Assembly (NCBI GenBank): GCA_016748015.1
Contig: JAAOMT010000269.1
Span: 29,592 to 93,591 of the forward strand
From: Geosiphon pyriformis
Lineage: Eukaryota; Glomeromycota; Glomeromycetes; Archaeosporales; Geosiphonaceae
DNA: 64,000 nt
Direction of reading: 5' to 3'
In this document: piece after piece, positions 10,924 to 24,539 of the stretch
How positions within the stretch are numbered: the stretch's first letter is position 1
How the letters are laid out: every line of letters begins with the position of its first letter
Program-made: the position numbers and the translations under genes
The notes under the pieces: model-generated
Told to the model about the DNA's origin: nothing
The model's input: the letters and a program-made list of their open reading frames with translations, nothing else
The model's database searches: none

Positions 10924-11905
10924 TGTTACTGAAAGTTTTTGGTCTCTTTTTTTGAATGTTGTTAATGTCTGTTTGTTGTAAATTCACATTTTTTAGAAGT
11001 AGTTGAATCTTCAATAACTGAATTTATCTTCAAATTATCTCCTATAATTTGAACTACTGGGCTTATAAGTGGAATGGCCAATTCCTTGCCAGTTGTTTTA
11101 TGTAGTTACATTGTAGTAAATGTCAATTCTTTCCCAGGAATTGCTTGTCTAGAAGCTCACTAAAAATGTGTAGTTACTTTGCTGTGAAAGTCAACTCTTC
11201 TACAGGAATTTCATTTGTAGGCTACCTTAATGATTATGATAAGAAAAAAAAGAAAAATAAAAGAAATGTAAAAGAAATAAAATTTTATTAAGGAAAACGT
11301 TTTCTATCCAGGCCTGGAGTCACTAACAGTTTATTGAAATTGGTAGCTAATCAATTTCAAAACGTTAGTTGTGTTGAGAGAATTTCAAGTATAATAATTT
11401 GAGGATTTGGTTTTCGAATTTTTAATTTTTATTTAATTTTGTAAAAGGTGATTTGTTTCAATTAAGATATCTAAAGTAAGATACTATGTTAAGATACCAT
11501 GAGAAAATATGGGAAGGATACATTTTCTTGAAAAAAAAAGCTTTTCTTTTATACAACTTGTTGTAGTACTAGTCTTTGAACTTGCACTTTTCTCTTTGCT
11601 ACAATTTGGGTGAACTAAAGATACATTCCAGTGAATTTACAAGTTATTTCACTGAACTATTGATTATTTCGGCAAATTTTCATTAATTTCGGCGAATTTT
11701 GACTATGTTAAATGGTTCAAAGTATTGTGTAATTTGATTATCTTAATTTTTAGAGCACAAATCAGATTATTGATTAAGTAATGATATTTGATAATTTGAT
11801 TAAATAATAAGTAATAATCGAAATAATAATAATGTATATTAACTAATAATAGGAATTATAAGGGTAATTTCATGCTAATTAATAGCTAAAATTCTACTGG
11901 TAACA
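10924..11905 (-). repeat. 5' LTR of the gypsy element (982 bp)
   Basis: This is the partner of 1980-2961 with identical length and termini; in the regions compared, the two differ mostly by transitions. Confidence 0.93.
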
Positions 11906-14900
11906 ACACAAAAAAAAATTTTTCTCTTTCTTAGTCTCAATTTTATTCATCTTAAACACAAAACTAGTATTTATGTGGTATTTACATAAATGTTTATGTT
12001 TTTTTACCTTGCACAAAAAAGAGTTGTAAAAAATTCTTTAAAGAAAAAGAGAGAACACTTTATCTTGATCTAAATTATTATGCATTTAATAACTATCAGA
12101 AAAACCAAAATCTGTTATTATTCTATTTATTCTATTCTTATGAATAGAAAACTAACAAATTTTTTACACATCTTAATACATTGTAAACTAGTCTTTAATT
12201 GAGTTTAGTCAACAAAGTCATATGTTTTTTACATGTTTTGTAAAACTAACCAAATTTTTTTGTTCTTTTTTAAGACATTTTTAATTATAGACCCAACAGC
12301 AAAAATAGATAACTACATTAAAGTACTTTTCAAAACAGAGAAGTTGTTCTTATAAAGCATATCAAATTGACTACAAACTAGAGAAATTCAATTCATGAAA
12401 ATCTTAGAAAAAATTTTCTTGGTTGTCTTAATTAAAATAATAGGTTGAGTATTCTTTAAAATTTTATCTCACTCATAAAACTTAGGTATTATAGAAACTC
12501 ACAATCTTTTCCACAAAGTGGGCACTATATTCAAAGTCAAACACTCATTCAAAAAACTCAAAAAACACTCAAGAATATCTTTATTACAATGTTTCTACAA
12601 CTTATTTGAAATGTCATTCAGTTTAGCAGTCTTTTTATTTGACAGATTCTTGACCACTCATACTAATTTCCCAAAATTGATAATATTCATAACATCCGAA
12701 AATATATTAACATTCATATGACTCAAAGGAGCATATTGATCAGTCCAAAGTCCAGGCAGGAATTCAAAAACTGAATGTTTTCTGGTCTAATCCTCCATAA
12801 TAGTGTCAATCTTAATCTTAACATCTTTAGATTCCAGAATCAACTCTTTATTAATGACCAAATAATCCAGCACTATCTTATAAAAAGGCTTTTTTAAAAT
12901 GCTTTTGATTATATGACTTTTATTTGAACTAAAGTTCTTTATCTTTTTTTTAATAATATACCTAATAGGTATTTCTTTAAAAGTCTTAGACTTATACATT
13001 TTGGACTTGCAATAATCTTTCCATATTTTAGATAAACAACCAAAAATTTTTTTTGACTTAACACTATTCTGAACTATACTTTACACTTCTAAAACTTTAT
13101 CTTTGTTAGTAACCAACCAAATACAGAGTAGAGAATTAGTTCTAAGTACATTTTTTGTTCTTAGAGCACTGGTCATTTTAGCAGCCAGCAGTTCCAACTT
13201 AAAAAATTTTGAACAATGTTTATTTTTTGAGCAATTAAAAACACTAAACCAATGTTTAGAGAAAACTTTGTCAGTTGAATCTATTATTACTTTTCTTAAC
13301 ACTTTTCATATTGAATCTAAATTCTTAATAACTTTTACTTTTACAAATCTATTTGTTATAGTTAATAATTTATTAGATAAGCATTTCTTAAAATAAGTTT
13401 ACTTGATTTCATTTACATCTTTTATTCTGAATTTTTAATAATCTTTGTTAGCTTGCTTACACATGTTATTTAACTAAATGTCTAAAAGACCATCCAAACC
13501 AATTGAAACTAAGACAACTCTGTAGTTAATATTAAAAAAATCAGATATAGAATTAATCTTGTGATTTGCAATTGCAAACAACAGATATTTATTTACAAAA
13601 ATATAATCAATGACTTTTTCAACACTTTTTAAGTTGTTTTAAGTAGAAGCTTTAACCAATAAATGTCCACCAAATGAATTAACCAGACTTAAATTTAAGC
13701 AAAACTTGAAACTTGTACTTTTTTTAGATTTATTCTTATTAAAATTCTCATTCAAGATTATAAAACTATTAGTGTTAACTGCCTTAGCTATAAAAAAGTT
13801 TATACTTAAAGCCAAACTGAATCTAATCTTAGCAGAAACACCAGTATACAAACCCAAAATTATAACCAAAAGCTTGCCTTTAAAAAAAAGCTGCACCAAA
13901 ACAATTTAATTAGGAATCTTCTCAATCTTAAAAACATAACATACCAGAAAACTGTTTATTATAATGGCTATCCCTACACCAAAAAATTTTATCCAAATTA
14001 AATGCAAAAATTCACACTTTTTTAAACTTTTTTATAATCCAGAGTTTAATACTAGATCTTAACTTTGTTTCTGTGATGATTGAAATCATGTTGTTAGACT
14101 CTATATGTTAGTACACAATATTTTTTTGTTTAGTTAAAATATTGATATTATAAATATTGCACATATTAATCTTCTATACCAAATTATTTATTAAGATAAA
14201 AAATACACCAAAGAACTTAAACCAGTACACAATAGATTTAATTTTACCAAAATAGAACTGACAAAGGCCTCAAGAGCTGCCAATTTTAATTTTAAACTGC
14301 CTATTTTAGTGGTCAAGACTTTTGAACTACTAGAATCCAAAACCAAAAATTCAGTTGTGATTAGAGAAGAAGATAGAAAAACAACTCTTAAGCCATCTAA
14401 CATTATATTCAAATCCGAATTCAAATCAGCATTCATTGAACCAGGCAAATTATAAGGAGAAGAAAAAAAGACCAAAAGTACCAAATTCATATTTTTGAGC
14501 TTGCACACTATACTAGACACTTGATTTGCCAAGAGCTCTAAGGAACATTTCAAAGATACCAAATAATTATTCAGAGAGAGGTTACTAACTAAAATGGAAC
14601 AAAACTTTTCATCAGAACCTGAGGCACCAGAAAAAAAAGAACCAGAACTAGAACCAAAAAAAAAATCATAAAATGCAAATGCTACTAAAACTACTTGAGC
14701 CCAAAATTTATTATCAAAGACAACAGAATAAGAGATAAAAATGTTTTTTTTAGCATATAGCTTGGTTAACTAAAAGTAATTCATATCTAAAGTAGCTTTT
14801 TTAAATGACTTTAAAGACTTAGGAGTGAATACACTTGTTATATCACATTTTAAAGCAGAATAATCAAACCTCTTATACTTTTCATATTAAATCAGATCCA

Positions 14901-16058
14901 TTCTAGTCCATGAGAACTTTACATTACCAAAAATTGGTTTTATACAAAAAGCAGACTTCAGTTCTTTATTAAAATTGAAACCAATTACAGCATAGTGAAT
15001 CTGGTTGTCAGTATTAAGTAAGTAATTGATAATACAAGTTTTTTCACTAGCTCTCTCTAAATGAGTTTCAAGATTATAAGCAGTTGTTCTTATAGACAAA
15101 GTAAACAGAAATGTTCTAAACTAATCTTTAGACATCCAAGTACTGTGATTTTTTACAGCCATAGTAATATATATTAAGTTTTTTCTAATTAGAAATGACT
15201 ATTTTGAAGCCAACCACTCAACTTAATCTGAATCAGCAAATTCTATTACAATTTTTTGCCATATTTCAATGAGTTGAATTTTGATCAACTTAATTTTCTT
15301 AAATTTGGCCACTGTAGTAATGATTATTTTTTTAGGCATGTTCATGAAAATTTTCTTAATTACTACTGCTCAATTTAAATGAATTTGTTGTTTCTTAAAA
15401 TTGATGTTTATGATGATTTTTTTTTGGCCAATGATGTGGCTTTTTCTATACTCTTTTTTGATATAAATATATATCTGATGATTCTTTTAAATTTTAAGAA
15501 AATAGTGGCTTCTTCAAAACCATTGACTACTAAAAAAATTTTTTTAACTGTCTGAGTTTTGGCCATTGTGAATTTGCTATTTACAGCCAAAAAATTAATG
15601 TTTAAAACAAAGAACTTCCTAATAGGTACTTCTATTTGAGACTTGACAATCTTTGAGTCAATTTATTTTCTATTCAAAAAAATAAGTAAACAAGAAAAAA
15701 AAAAATTTTATTATCATCTATATCTAAGTTTAGAAAACTAAATAGAAAGCCAAAACCAGTATTAATATTGACACACTTAGTTTTAGGAGTAATAACAATT
15801 GAGTCTAGAAGATATTTATCAATAATATCAAATATGTTAATATTCTCATTATCTTCAGACAAACTATTCTTATTTAAAAACATATTATTACCAGATCCAA
15901 ATTTAATTAAAAAGATATCTTTCTTATCATTAGAATATTTGATATTTCCAAGAACAACTTTCTTTTTCTGTAAAAAAACTACTAGCAAGACCATAAAAAG
16001 TATCTTTAAGTGTATTTTTTTTAGATATGTTGCTAGTTGAAACAGTTTCCAACTTCAT
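11906..16058 (-). mobile_element. LINE copy 1, 5' part (ORF1-like, endonuclease, start of RT)
   Basis: A candidate start codon lies at 16058. Reading down the minus strand there is an ORF1-like region (including SEKTCIINYLLNTDNQIHYA near 15,030), a Ser/Leu-rich spacer (14190-14560), an endonuclease/exonuclease/phosphatase-type region (about 13,900-13,450, with FIILNENFN where GGDFN is usual), a linker (12,790-13,300) and RT blocks (RINRIITDFGF, MHNNLDQDKVFS) up to 11906, where the LTR element cuts in. The first bases beyond the insertion (1979 downward) continue the RT frame into the catalytic motif. Decay is severe, with a stop every few dozen codons, mostly as expected from C-to-T/G-to-A change. 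Confidence 0.75.
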
Positions 16059-17760
16059 AAAAAAGAGATTATTAGGTAAAAAAATATTAATATAAATTAA
16101 TAAGAAAAAACAAAAAACTTTTTTTTCATAAATATGCTCTTTGAGAAATTTTTTGATGTAAGAGAAAAAAAAGTTTTTTTTTTTTATTAATAGAGAAATA
16201 AATTAAAAAAATTATATTTTAATTCAAAATATTCAAAATATTTATAAGTTTTTTATTAAAAACACAAATAATATAATAAATTTGATTTAAAATTTTTTTA
16301 TTTTTAAAATAAATAATTATATATATAATTTATAATATTATTTAAAGAATTTTTAAAATTATAAACAATAATATATATAAGCAAAATAAATAATACAGTT
16401 TTAAATTTATTTTTTTGTTATTATACTGTCTAATTTTTATTAGTTTTAACTATATATATAAAATTTTATTAATTAAAAAAAATATTTTGAAACCAAAATA
16501 ATTACTTTTTTAAAAATATTATAAAAAATAATTTTTGATAATTATTAACAAAATAATATTTAAAATAAATTTTTTTTAATAAAAACTTTTAGGTTTAATT
16601 ATTAAAATCTTAAAGCAATAAAATAAAAAAATAAAAAAACTATTTAAATTTAAAGTATTTAATAAAAAGTATAAAAAAGCCTTACTTTTATTTTTTGTTT
16701 TTTAATTAATATTAGTATTTAAAAAAATTTTTATCTTTTTTGCAAAATTAGTTTTTTTATTTTAAAATTATTTAATACAAATATTATCTAAAAGTATTTT
16801 TAAAATTAAATTTATTATTTAAGTTTTTAATATTTTAACCAAAACTTTAAATTTTTGTGAAAAAAAAATTTTTTATTAACTTCTTTTTAATTATATTATT
16901 AATAATAACTATTAAGTTTAAAACAAAAAAATTATAATAATAAAAATATAATAAAAACAGAATTTTTTTTTAAAAAACTGTTTTTTTACTTTTTTAAAAA
17001 TATTATTAATATTAGTGTTTTATTGTTTAAAATTTATAAAAACTATAATATTTTTTTTTTAATAATAAAAAATAATAAATTTATTTAATAAAAATATAAA
17101 GTATTAATATAAAAGTATAATAAAATTATTAAAACTTAAATATATAATATTTAAAATAAAAATTAAATTAGTATTTAAATAAAAAATTATTAAATACATA
17201 AATAAAATAAAACCAAATAATTTTTTTAATTTATATAGTTTAATATAAGTTTAAATTACTGATTACATATAAAAAATATGTAAGTAATATTTTTGTTATA
17301 TATTTTAAGTTTTAATTAAATTATATTTAATTAATACATAAAAATAATATTATTAAATTTTTTTTATTTATAAATTAAAATACATAAACTTTTATTTAAT
17401 AAATTTTAAAGTTAAATATAATATATAAAATAATAATTTTAATATTGACTTAATAGTATAATTCTTATTTTTAAAACTTACAATTATTTTTATTTTAAAA
17501 TAATAAAATAAATTTTATTTAATATTAATAAACATATTAATAAAATATTATACAATATAATAATTATTAAATAACAATTATATAATGTAGGCATACTACA
17601 AAAGTTAAAAACTCTGATTATTGTTATAATTTAACAATAATGAGATTTGTTAAATTTATACTAATAAATATAAGATTTGAAATATTATTAACATAAACCA
17701 AAATATATTAGGTTATATCTTTCCAAATCATAATAAACATACAAAACACTATATTTGCTG
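16059..17760. other. Extreme AT desert
   Basis: Very few G or C bases, with long T and A runs and TA-rich stretches. No coding frame or repeat unit could be supported. Confidence 0.6.
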
Positions 17761-17800
17761 TTAAAGTTATTAAACATTAATTAAAAATAACTACAATTTA

Positions 17801-18210
17801 TTATGAAAGATCTATGAAAGAGTTAAAAAAGAAAGATAAAAAGCTGAAGAAAAAGAATAGAAACTAGAAAAATTAATAGAAGATAAAAAGAAAGATAAGT
17901 TACATGAAAAAAAAAATGAGTTACATGAATTGAAGAAAAATTTGAGACAAGAAAAACACAAAAATAAAAACAAAAAGCATTGATAAATAAAAGATATACA
18001 AACACTAAAAAAGCAAAAAAAAAGCAAAAAAAGCTAAAAAAAAACTAAAAAAAGAAATGAAAGAGCTAAAAAAAGAAGTAAAAAAGCTAAAAATAGACAA
18101 GAACAAGCTAAAAACAAGTAAAAATAAATAAGAGTTGCAAATGCAAAAATTACAAAATATGTTGATAAAAACAACTAAGATAGATAACTTAGACATTAGA
18201 AAATAGAATA
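17801..18210 (+). pseudogene. Decayed lysine/glutamate coiled-coil coding remnant
   Basis: The plus strand, with a few frame changes and stops, reads a highly charged repeat of Glu, Leu and Lys heptads (for example LEKLIEDKKKDKLHE and ELHELKKNLRQEKHK) ending with NMLIKTTKIDNLDIRK. Such spacing is typical of a long coiled coil. It may be the N-terminal part of the P-loop NTPase relic that begins about 500 bp downstream on the same strand, but this link is inference. Simple purine-rich DNA can mimic charged coiled coils, which lowers confidence. Confidence 0.4.
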
Positions 18211-18719
18211 GGATAAAAAAGTACTTTTTTATTTACTCTATTACTATTATTCTTCATTCATTTGACTAATTTATGCTCATTTACTTTTGCCTCTTACTTC
18301 TAAAATTGCTTTGTATTTAACTTAATAATAAAATCTTTTGACTTAATATTAGCTCTTAATTTAAGTTTTACTTTTTACCTCTATTATTTATTATTTATAT
18401 CTATTTTTATTTATTTGAGAAAACATTTGATATATTCTTATAATATTAATTAATTATTGTTTTCTTCCTTCCTTTTTTTTGTTGTTGATGTGTTTTATTT
18501 GTTTTTTATAGCTAAGTCTTCTACTAGTAGGTTATTTGTTCAATCTATTTTTATTAATATGTGTTTTGAGTTTAAAAGTAATCTGTTTTAATATTGAGTT
18601 TTATCTAGTATAAATACCAAGTTATAATTTTTTCTAAAACCTGACAATAAGTTCATTTTCTTTTCTTCCAAATCTCTAAAAAGTGAGTACCTTCTTTTGT
18701 AACTGAATTTAATTAAAAT

Positions 18720-21700
18720 TATAACTATTTTTTCTTATTTCTAACTACAATACATGAAATTCAGAATTAATAATAAAAGCATTTGAGCAAGAATACAAAG
18801 ATGATCTTGGTATCTTATAGCTTTTTGAAAAACATATTAACAACTGTACACATGAGTAGAAAACTGTTCAAAATTTTATATATTATGCTTTATACAATGT
18901 CCTTTTCTAAGAATCTGGTATTAGAAAGTCTAGACTTCTTTATTAGCTTGTTTAAGACCACTTTATTATATACTTATATTTTCATACAAATTCTAATTCA
19001 GAAGTTTTACCCATAACACAAACTGTTTATAATTTTTTTTTTATTGGAAAAAAAATGAAATGGTTTACATAGCAGCATTTTTCTGTAGTTGCATAGAATT
19101 TTTTGACAGAAAAAACATTGAAGATTGAAAAAATCAACAGTAAGATCTTAAATTTAAAGAAAATATGATAAACAAAGCTATAATCTTAATAAAATCCTGA
19201 AAAAAAAGCTCAATTGAATTAAATGGAATGAATAAAACATCTTGTGCAAATAAAATTGTAGAAGTTTAAAAAAAAGTTAAACTGCATTTATTGAAAATCA
19301 TCAACAAAAAGACAAAACTTGTATTTACATTTAATGAATTATGGACTTTACTAGGAATATTAGGACAAAGTAAAGTGTTTATTTACATTCACTGAGCTTT
19401 ATGTTGTTTTTCTTTAGGCATTTTTGTCATATTTACTAATATTATTTCAAATCTTACTGACTGTGTACCATTAGCATTTTTGAATCTCTTGGTCTAATTA
19501 TACTTAAATAAGAATAAACTTTTTTCACCATTTTATTTTATGAATATGTTTAATTTATTTAGCCAAACAAACTCAGACTCAGAACAATTATTAAAGTTAG
19601 AAGAACTGTTCACACTAAGACAACTTTTGTAAGATACAGTTTTAAAGAATATTGTCAAACTCAATAAACTTATAAAATTAGCATAACAAAAACTCTTGGA
19701 TGAAAATATAACCATAAATAATTGGCTTAACAAACCAACTTTGGCTTCTGGTTTTACTATTTTATCTTTTCACATCTTATTTGATGTCACAGTTGAGTTT
19801 TGCATTGCTTTAGAATTAGTTGCTGGATTCATAAGAATATACATTCATGTTTCAGAAAATTAGCATAAACTATTAGCATTTTATCTATCTGAACCAATAC
19901 TTACTGAGACTGTAGTATTGCTTATGAAAAACCAGAGTATTGTTACTCATAAAATATAGAAAATATATTAACATATAAATTAGCCAATTAGAAATAGCCA
20001 TAGTAAATATGGAATTCCAGAATTTTTTTCAAAAGAAATTACAGAATTCCAGAAATTTCAAGATTTTCGTACAAATGAATCACAAAATTCCAGAATTCCA
20101 GGATTCTTTTTAAAAAGAATTGCAAGATTCCAGAAATTTCAGGATTCCTGATGTAAAGAATTAAGGAATTGAGGAATCTCAATTATGTATATATAATGGT
20201 AGTATTAAAAGTAGAAAAAACAGACCTTTCAGTTCAGATTTGTTAAAAACAACCTTCTACATTAATAAATAACTATTTGCTATCTTAATTTACTCTCCAC
20301 TATCAACACTACATGTTGATAGCAATTAATACTTAATCACATTGGAACAATAGCTCTTGATCATGACTATTAATGAGATATTAACTTGCAATTGCTTCCG
20401 TTTATTTTCTTTATCTTTTTTTTATTTTCTTTTACTTTCTTTTCTTGTTTTGATCTTATTGTCATTTATTAATTGATTGAAGATTAAAGCACTGAGTTAT
20501 TGACATTACGGATAGTCAGATAAAAAACCCAGAAATAAGGGTAAGAATATATATATTAATGGATAACTTACCAAAAAAACATGACTACCAGAATAAACTG
20601 GCCACCATGCTGAAGACAAAAATTGGGAAAACAACTTACCAATTAACTACATCATCATTAAATCTCTGTTCATTATACAAAAAACTTTATTAACACTTTC
20701 AGATACAAACAACCTTCAGATTATTAATACCAACATCGCAAATAGCTTCTGAGCACCAAGTTACAGATTTGTTATTTGATTTAAGACCCCAAATAATCAT
20801 CTGTAACAGTATATTAAAAAAACTACTTGACTTTCTATTAAATGCATTACACACTAGTTATATAAAACCTGATTATTATGAAGAGTTGATCATCTGTTTA
20901 CTTTTAATTATTGTTTGGGATTATGTTACTAGAAATAGAAATATATTACCACATTTAGAAAATTTAGAATATTCAAAAAAGTTTGTTTTACATCCAATTA
21001 AAGTGAAAGAGTTTTTAATATCTCTTTTCAGACAGAAGAACTATAACAAACATATTCAAAGTTTTTCTTAAAAGTTGGTTGATAGTTTACTTGCATTTAC
21101 ACACTTTATTCCAGTTACTTATACCCCAAACTAAACACAATTAACTCTATTCATTTGCTTTACAGCTGTAATATGTAAATATAACTAAGCAGAAGTTAAA
21201 TTGATATTTCTAGTTTTGTTAGATTAGAATGGATTTAGTTCTATATTAGTTAATTTAATGTTTTACTATTTAGTTTAAGTCAAAAATTGGAATCAGATTT
21301 ACAATGATAATTGGTCTAAATCAGAACTCTCAAAGGAATATATCTTTAAAGATAAAACTACAAAAGAAAACCACAATCCCTACTTGTCTCTATATTTTTA
21401 GCTAAGTGCTCCAAAGCCAGCTTTGAAATTATTTTATATTGAGAGCTTTCCAGTTTTTAACACAAAGTCACAAAAGAAGACACAACTTAAAGCAAAGAAA
21501 GCAGAGAAAGCAAAAACACAATATTGTATATTTAGATTAGGGTTAGATAAGTCTGTATATTATTGCCTGAATAAATTAAATTAAAAGAGATATTGCTATT
21601 TTACCTACTACTAAGTTCCAATCTGGTGATAAAAAAGTCATGACTGTTTGAAATATAAAAAATAAATTCATGAAGAGATCTAAGAGTAATTGTTAAAGTA
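18720..21700 (+). pseudogene. P-loop NTPase-family relic A, split by a solo LTR
   Basis: In the plus strand a Walker A remnant at about 18916-18946 reads ESGIRKSRLL (ESGIGKSRLL expected). Downstream sequence up to 19940 ends in a segment with SEPILTETVVLLMKNQS, and after the LTR (20808) the frame resumes with ILKKLLDFLLNALH and DYYEELIICLLLIIVWDY. Coding similarity fades near 21,700. The same layout (Walker A, then a Y-x-EL-x-R-LIL-W block, then an SLYF block) recurs in relic B on the opposite strand. These look like the large crinkler-associated P-loop proteins of Rhizophagus; that family name is from memory. Many TAA/TAG/TGA stops make this a pseudogene. Confidence 0.55.
19941..20808 (+). 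repeat. Solo LTR, family 2 (868 bp)
   Basis: It begins TGTTACTCATAAAATATAG and ends CATCTGTAACA, flanked by the 4-bp duplication GTAT (19937-19940 and 20809-20812). It matches both LTRs of the element at 34095-37547 in sequence and orientation. No internal region remains, as expected after recombination between two LTRs. Deleting it with one GTAT joins the two halves of the P-loop relic in frame. An internal block repeats a CCAGAATTTC-like unit. Confidence 0.88.
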
Positions 21701-22129
21701 AAAAAGCTTTTAAAAGTAAAAATATTCTAGTTCCTAAACTGGAATAAAACAAAGGAGCAGATTGAGAAGAAAAACCTGGTAATCACCACTAAGAAAATTT
21801 AAAGTTAGATTTTATTCAAATAAATTAACAAATAGCTATAAAAGTTGCTCCAGCAATTATAGACTGAGGTGATATAAAGGCTTTTATTATCACTGATTTT
21901 TGATAATTTTTAAGGCTATGATATATTTTTAAACATAAATAAAGAACTAATTCCTCATTGCTAATTTAACTATATGCCAAATCCAACTCTGAAAAAAGAC
22001 TTTAATATTAAAAAATTCTCAAAAAGATTAAATAATGACAATTGAAAAGCTTATTATTTGTTGAAAATTTAGGTTTCTAGATTAATCAGCTTGTATATTT
22101 TGTTGTATCTTGTATCTCTTTGGAATTAA

Positions 22130-24420
22130 GTTTTTTTTTCACAGACAGATTTATTAAAGTTACAGATATTGTGTTCAGTAATAACTCTTTATTGAAGCTC
22201 TTCTGCAGTGTTGTGACTAGCTAGATTATCATCCCAATTTTTTTTAATCATTTTCTGAACACATTGAAATATGCTTTTATTACAAAGCTTGTTACAAAAA
22301 ATATTTAACCAGCTGCAAGCTATATAATTGCTATTTTATACATAAAAATATTTACTTCAATTGTCCAATGAATAATGTAGTGGAATAAAACTTTTAACTA
22401 TTATTGTTCTGTTTATAACTGTTTTACTGTTCCAAATGTCATCAAATAGATTAACATAGGCTTTTAGTATTATATCTAGTTCTTTTCTAATCTCAGAAAA
22501 AAGATAGACAAATGGTGCTAATAAGAAGACAGCTAAGTATTGATCAAACTTGTCTTGCTTCATTTACTCAGGCTGATGAAATTTTTTCATCTTGTCATGC
22601 AAAGACCAATAGAAATATAAGTGCAAAAATGATGGCATTGTTGCCAGATCCATTTTTCTGAATATATATTGCAGTTTTATCTTATAGATTGAGTCTTTGA
22701 TGTAATGAGCATCTTTCCATAAAACATTTCTGTTCTTTACTAATATTGTAACATACATGAATTGAGCATTTTGTCATTTGAGTGTAATGAAAAAGTCAAC
22801 ACCAAGTTGGTTGAACTTCAGAATTGCAGCTGCACTTTATCTAAACAGTTATTCAAGCAATCTGCTATTAGAAATGTATTCTACTTGTATAAAATAGGTA
22901 AAGCATAGAATGAATTTCAGTAATATTTTATCTAGTTTCAATCCTTTCTAAAATTATTAGTTGTAACTAAGGCATCAAGATCACTAAACAAGACAGACAA
23001 GAATTCTTTGAGAGATAATTCTCTTGTGTAAAGTTTATCTTTGCCCCAACTCTTTTGTATGTATTTTTGCCATGTAATTATTAGAATAAGTCTTGCAACA
23101 AGTTCACCACAGTAACCAGCATTAATAAATTTATATTGAAATAATGTTGCAAACAGCTAAAAAACCTTCACTAGTGTTGTATTACTGTCTATAAGTCTAA
23201 AAACAGCTTTAGCAAAGATAAACTCAGATAGATACATTATAAGCATTTGGCTTCTGTTCTCTTTAATGAAAATACAAGTAGCCATATGACTACTCACTAA
23301 CAAATATAATAAATGTAGTTGTGATAATATATCTACAAAAATCAGTATAAACATGATAGTGATAGCCATGACCAATTGTTTATTAACTGTTTTAGCAATA
23401 GAAAGGATGCTTTGCAAATTTGTAGTTACAGTACTGCCAAACAACTTTATTTTTGCAGTTTCAACTGCTTTTCTAATTGACAAGCCAGACTTAAGCAATG
23501 CAGTTCATAAGACATAACCTAAAAAAAACCTGTTAGTTAAATTCTCCACTTGTCTCATGAATAATACATCCATTATTAAAACATCAATAAATGGTGGAAG
23601 CAACTTAAGTGGCTTGGTAGTTGGAAGTCATAAGGAAAAATTATGTTCCTTAGCTGATATGAAAATGAACAGACAATCAGTTATATCTAACATAATACAC
23701 ATAAAATTTTTCTATCCAATATTTTGTAAAGCATGTCAAATAATCTTGAATAGAGATTATTTCTTTGTTTTGTGAATTTTCATGGTCAAAATATGTGCTT
23801 TATTTAGATACAGAATAAATTTAAGTGTGGGTGCTTTAGAAGTTATATATAGTTGCTTGGAAATACTCTCTATCTTTGGAGAATTTGCATTGAGTGCATG
23901 TTGTAAGTTAGTGATAATACCAGTCCAGAACTTCTTTTCTTTGCTAAAATCTATCTGCATTTTCTAACATTTAGAATGCATCAAAATATCTTGAATTATG
24001 TGACCAAGTGTGACAACCATGCATTTCAAAAATATCTTAAATCAACTGACTTTTGTAAGCATTATTTCCTTAAGAATTTTGGATGCAATATTCAACCAAG
24101 AAGAATAATTTATGCTTATTAGTGGCCAAAAGCACACATATAAAACATAGATATCTTGTATAATCTTTGTAATAAGACAGAACTTCTCATAATTAGAGCT
24201 TTAAATCAATATAATATATGGAAAATAACTATCATTCTCATGATACTTTGACAAACAAAATTTAATGTGACTGTAAAAGTTTGCAATGAAATTCTGGCTG
24301 TTCACAAACTTGTACTTGAATGTATCTGCAACTAAATCCTTGTTGTTTTCACTTTCACTATTATCTGTATGAATCTTTTTTGCTTAATGCTTAGCTTTTT
24401 TTAGCATAACCATAAAAGAA
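22130..24420 (-). pseudogene. P-loop NTPase-family relic B
   Basis: Reading the minus strand from 24420, a Walker A position near 24,190-24,215 reads SSNYEKF after a hydrophobic strand (PYIILI), where SSGYGKS would be expected; all changes fit G-to-A or C-to-T. A long stretch follows (LQHALNANSPKIESISKQL, then a hydrophobic helix region 23157-23498), then NAGYCGELVARLILIITWQK, SLKEFLSVLF and a C-terminal region (PSFLHLYFYWSL) ending near 22,130. Total coding length would be about 750 residues. It is homologous in layout to relic A, on the opposite strand and pointing toward it. Several TGA and TAA codons break the frame. Confidence 0.55.
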
Positions 24421-24539
24421 AAAAAAAGAAAAAAAAAAGTAGTTAAAGTAATGAATAAAAACAGATACATAGAGATATAATATTATTTATTATTTCTATT
24501 CTATACATTCCAATATATGTATTGTAATTTATTCACAAT

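Larger units (their letters stand above)
1980..11905 (-). mobile_element. Complete Ty3/gypsy-type LTR retrotransposon carrying a dUTPase, decayed
   Basis: The element is 9,926 bp with two 982-bp LTRs (1980-2961 and 10924-11905) that both start TGTTACT and end GGTAACA, and a 4-bp TSD ACAC. It is oriented on the minus strand. The order is 5' LTR, primer binding site, leader ORF, Gag with a zinc knuckle, aspartic protease, cysteine cluster, dUTPase, reverse transcriptase, RNase H, integrase, an extra ORF, polypurine tract, 3' LTR. RT-RNase H before integrase places it in the gypsy (Metaviridae) order. No chromodomain is seen after the integrase. Numerous stops and catalytic substitutions show it is inactive. 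It sits inside the RT of LINE copy 1 in the same orientation. Confidence 0.93.

Noticed and set aside
16059-17760. Mitochondrial or plasmid DNA because of extreme AT content
   Set aside because: No rRNA, tRNA or respiratory genes are present, and it lies between nuclear LINE and NTPase relics.
20769-21071. An independent 100-residue gene starting at 20769
   Set aside because: Its first codons lie inside the solo LTR; the rest is the continuation of the P-loop relic.
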